From an uncultured Halieaceae bacterium (lineage in GTDB: Bacteria; Pseudomonadota; Gammaproteobacteria; Pseudomonadales; Halieaceae), in NCBI GenBank assembly GCA_938045215.1, contig CALINF010000282.1, positions 1 to 7,560 on the forward strand: 7,560 nucleotides of DNA. Reading direction: 5' to 3'. Positions within the stretch are counted from its first letter, which is position 1; every line of letters starts with the position of its first letter. Below, piece by piece: positions 5,460 through 7,560 of the stretch. Made by a program: the position numbers and the translations under genes. A model generated the notes under the pieces. That model ran no database searches and had not been told where the DNA came from. It worked only from the letters and a program-made list of their open reading frames with translations.

Positions 5460-6662
5460 ATGATTAATCTCGAGATTTCCAAAGGCCACCGTGAGATACG
5501 CGACGGACTCATGCAGGTATCGGAGCACATGATCAGGCCGCTTTCACGCAAATATGATCGGCAAGAGCACGCCTATCCCAAAGAGATGGAGGAAGTCGCA
5601 AAATTGCTCAAAGGCGCTCGCAGCGCTCGTGACAAAAAGGGAGGTGAGAAGCCACCTGCCGAGGGTGTGGTCAATGCGGGCAACCTCGGCGCCGTGACCA
5701 GTCTGGAGGCTTTGTGCTGGGGCGATGTGGGTCTGTTTCTGGGCATGCCCGGCAGCGGTTTGGGCAATGCCGCTATCAACGCCGTGGGAACACCCGAACA
5801 GGTTGAAAAATACGGCAAGTCCTATGCTGCCATGTGCATTACCGAGCCAGGTACAGGTTCTGATTCTGCGAACATCAGCACCACTGCAGTAGCCGATGGC
5901 AACGAATGGGTTATCAATGGCGAGAAAATCTATGTCACTGATGGCGAGCGCAGCGACACCCTGGTGGTCTGGGCCACGCTGGACAAGTCGCTGGGCAAGG
6001 CAGCGATCAAGTCATTTATCGTAGAAAAAGGTACGCCCGGCTGCGAGGTCACTCGCCTTGAACACAAGATGGGCATTCGGGCATCCGATACTGCGGCCAT
6101 CAGCTTCAATGACTGCCGCATTCCGCGCGAGAATGTCCTCGGATCAGCCGAGGTAGCAACAGATGCTGAGGGTCGTAAAAAAGCCTTCGGCGGCGTAATG
6201 CAGACATTTGACAACACTCGGCCCCCGGTGGCCGCGATGGCCATTGGCGTGGCTCGCGCGGCTCTCGATCTTGCACAGGAACTGCTGCAGCGCGAAGGCG
6301 TGGAACTGCAATACACGCGCAAGCCAGGCAACAGCTCTGCCTTGGAAGCAGAGCTGTATCGTATGGAAGCAGACTGGCACGCGGCGCGCCTGCTGGTGCA
6401 AAAGGCTGCGTGGATGGCAGACAATCGCCAGCCCAACTCCATGGAAGCGAGCATGTGCAAAGCCAAGGCAGGCAGAATGGGGAACTATGTCACGCTCAGA
6501 TGTGTCGAGCTCTGCCAGGGCCTGGGTTACAGTGAGGAATTCCTGCTGGAGAAATTTGCCCGCGACTCCAAGATCCTGGATATCTTCGAAGGCACGCAAC
6601 AAATTCAGCAACTCATCGTTGCCCGCCGTGTTCTGGGCAAGTCGTCAAGCGAGTTGAAATAA
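5460..6662 (+). CDS. Acyl-CoA dehydrogenase, catalytic subunit of a putative heteromeric pair
   Basis: A 400-residue ACAD. The ATG at 5460 is preferred over upstream starts in the same frame, which overlap the preceding gene, because AGGGAGA lies about 8 nt before it. Motifs for flavin and catalysis are intact: ITEPGTGSD (127-135), INGEKIYVTDG (152-162), and the catalytic base Glu377 in DIFEGTQQIQQLIVARR (374-390). The motifs normally supplied to the adjacent subunit are missing. There is no R-x-x-F-G...Q between about 278 and 300, and Q-x-x-GG is replaced by ELCQGLGY (350-357). The N-terminal P-x-x-x-GG loop is also absent; instead a Lys/Arg-rich hydrophilic stretch (about 48-66) occurs. This is complementary to the preceding ACAD, so the two are inferred to form mixed FAD sites. 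The expected reaction is alpha,beta-dehydrogenation of an acyl-CoA with electrons passed to ETF; the chain type is unknown. Confidence 0.92.
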   Translation: MINLEISKGHREIRDGLMQVSEHMIRPLSRKYDRQEHAYPKEMEEVAKLLKGARSARDKKGGEKPPAEGVVNAGNLGAVTSLEALCWGDVGLFLGMPGSGLGNAAINAVGTPEQVEKYGKSYAAMCITEPGTGSDSANISTTAVADGNEWVINGEKIYVTDGERSDTLVVWATLDKSLGKAAIKSFIVEKGTPGCEVTRLEHKMGIRASDTAAISFNDCRIPRENVLGSAEVATDAEGRKKAFGGVMQTFDNTRPPVAAMAIGVARAALDLAQELLQREGVELQYTRKPGNSSALEAELYRMEADWHAARLLVQKAAWMADNRQPNSMEASMCKAKAGRMGNYVTLRCVELCQGLGYSEEFLLEKFARDSKILDIFEGTQQIQQLIVARRVLGKSSSELK

Positions 6663-6685
6663 CCCGCTAACCCTCACGAGGCGCC

Positions 6686-7560
6686 ATGACCGCGAGACTC
6701 ACAAGGCATCAGCTTTCGATCCTGATAGTCTCGCTGATGGCGACCGGCATCGGCCAATCTCTGGTGTTTGCCATTCTCGCGCCGCTGGGCCGCGAGGTAG
6801 ACCTGGGCGAGCTGCAGATAACCTCGATCATCGCGGTCTCGGCGCTGGTATTTGGCCTGTCTTCCCCTCGCTGGGGGCGCCTCAGCGACCGGGTCGGGCG
6901 CAAGCCGGTCATTATCACAGGGTTGATCGGTTACACCATTGGCACTTTGCTGTTCACCAGCGTCTTTTACGCGGGCTTAAGTGGACTACTCAGTGGCCTC
7001 ACCCTGTACATCGTCCTCCTGTTAGCCCGCTGCAGCCAGTCGGTAGTCATGTCTGCCACTAACCCCGCCAGTACCGCCTACGCAGCGGATCACACCAGTC
7101 GCGATGAGCGCACAAGCACCATGGCAAAGCTTGGCACGGCTAACAGCATGGGCACCATTTTGGGTCCCGCCGTTAGCGGCGCGCTGGCGACTTTTGGCTT
7201 GCTCGCTCCGCTGTATTTCGCCGGCTGCCTGAGTGCACTGGCCGCCTTACTCATTTGGCGGCAGCTGCCATCCACACCGCAGGAAAACCTTGTCAGTAGA
7301 CAGATGCGCGCACGCCTGCGCTGGCGAGACCCCAGGCTGCGACTGTATGTAATGAGTGCCATTGGCCTGTTCGTTGGTTTTTCGGGGATTCAGCAGACAC
7401 TGGGCTTTCAACTGCAAGACAAGTTATCGCTTACCGGTATCCAAACTGCACAGATGACCGGGGCCGCACTGATGGTGTCCGCCACATTCACATTCATCAT
7501 GCAGGTCACCGTCATGCAGCGGCTCAAGCTGAGATCACTGCAGTTCGTGCGGCTAGGCCT
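6686..7560 (+). CDS. Major facilitator superfamily transporter (DHA1-like), N-terminal part, cut by window end
   Basis: The frame opens with ATG at 6686, 4 nt after GAGG and 23 nt after the second ACAD stop. It stays open to the window end (291 codons of a usual ~400). It is an inner-membrane protein: hydrophobic segments lie at about 10-33, 43-60, 74-96, 101-121, 150-170, 173-190, 219-238 and 256-275. The MFS loop 2-3 signature GRLSDRVGRKPVI (64-76) is nearly perfect, LARCSQSV (113-120) resembles the motif B region, and GTILGPAVSGA (156-166) resembles the antiporter-type motif C of TM5. These features match drug:H+ antiporter-type (DHA1, TetA-like) carriers. Co-transcription with a TetR regulator and ACADs suggests export or import of the compound the operon handles, but the substrate cannot be deduced. 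Confidence 0.9.
   Translation, partial: MTARLTRHQLSILIVSLMATGIGQSLVFAILAPLGREVDLGELQITSIIAVSALVFGLSSPRWGRLSDRVGRKPVIITGLIGYTIGTLLFTSVFYAGLSGLLSGLTLYIVLLLARCSQSVVMSATNPASTAYAADHTSRDERTSTMAKLGTANSMGTILGPAVSGALATFGLLAPLYFAGCLSALAALLIWRQLPSTPQENLVSRQMRARLRWRDPRLRLYVMSAIGLFVGFSGIQQTLGFQLQDKLSLTGIQTAQMTGAALMVSATFTFIMQVTVMQRLKLRSLQFVRLG

Noticed and set aside
5930..6466. Minus-strand open frame of 178 codons opposite the second ACAD
   Set aside because: It is antisense to conserved ACAD motifs, and its Ala/Ser/Arg-rich composition is typical of a shadow frame; no promoter or ribosome site supports it.
1..7560. Insertion sequences, CRISPR arrays, tRNA/rRNA genes, integrase or phage genes
   Set aside because: I saw no long direct or terminal repeats, no spaced repeat arrays, no tRNA-like cloverleaf and no mobile-element proteins. 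The window is packed with housekeeping and metabolic genes.

Overview
The window reads as chromosomal DNA of a gammaproteobacterium. The carbamoyl-phosphate synthase genes lie in the order carA-carB and their products resemble the enterobacterial and pseudomonad enzymes closely. The moderate-to-high GC content and the fatty-acid/lipid-type genes beside them would suit a marine or soil lineage such as the Halieaceae (OM60/NOR5) group. That placement is an inference from protein character, not a database result.

Left part (1-2494, minus strand): the first 448 codons of carB, cut by the window edge, and all of carA, 5 nt apart. Together they make carbamoyl phosphate for pyrimidine and arginine synthesis. 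carA most probably starts at a TTG. A good sigma-70-like promoter lies about 160 nt upstream. The transcribed leader contains a strong hairpin followed by a U run, which looks like an intrinsic terminator placed in front of the operon, i.e. a possible attenuator.

Middle (2495-2784): a divergent intergenic region. It holds the carAB promoter and leader on the minus strand. On the plus strand it holds a weaker candidate promoter with a perfect 7-2-7 palindrome over its -35 region.

Right part (2785-7560, plus strand): five genes in one direction with gaps of about 17-30 nt, probably one operon. They encode a classical short-chain dehydrogenase/reductase, a TetR-family regulator, two adjacent acyl-CoA dehydrogenase (ACAD) family proteins, and an MFS transporter cut by the window end. 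The two ACADs are the main point of interest. The first has lost the residues that hold the flavin isoalloxazine ring, has Asp where the catalytic Glu should be, and lacks the usual C-terminal tail, but keeps the Arg-x-x-Phe-Gly and Gln-x-x-Gly-Gly motifs. The second has exactly the reverse pattern. This matches what is expected of an obligate heteromeric (alpha2beta2-type) ACAD with composite FAD sites, as known for mycobacterial cholesterol side-chain enzymes. The natural substrate cannot be read from the sequence. The TetR protein probably controls the operon through the palindrome, and the transporter may move the substrate or product.
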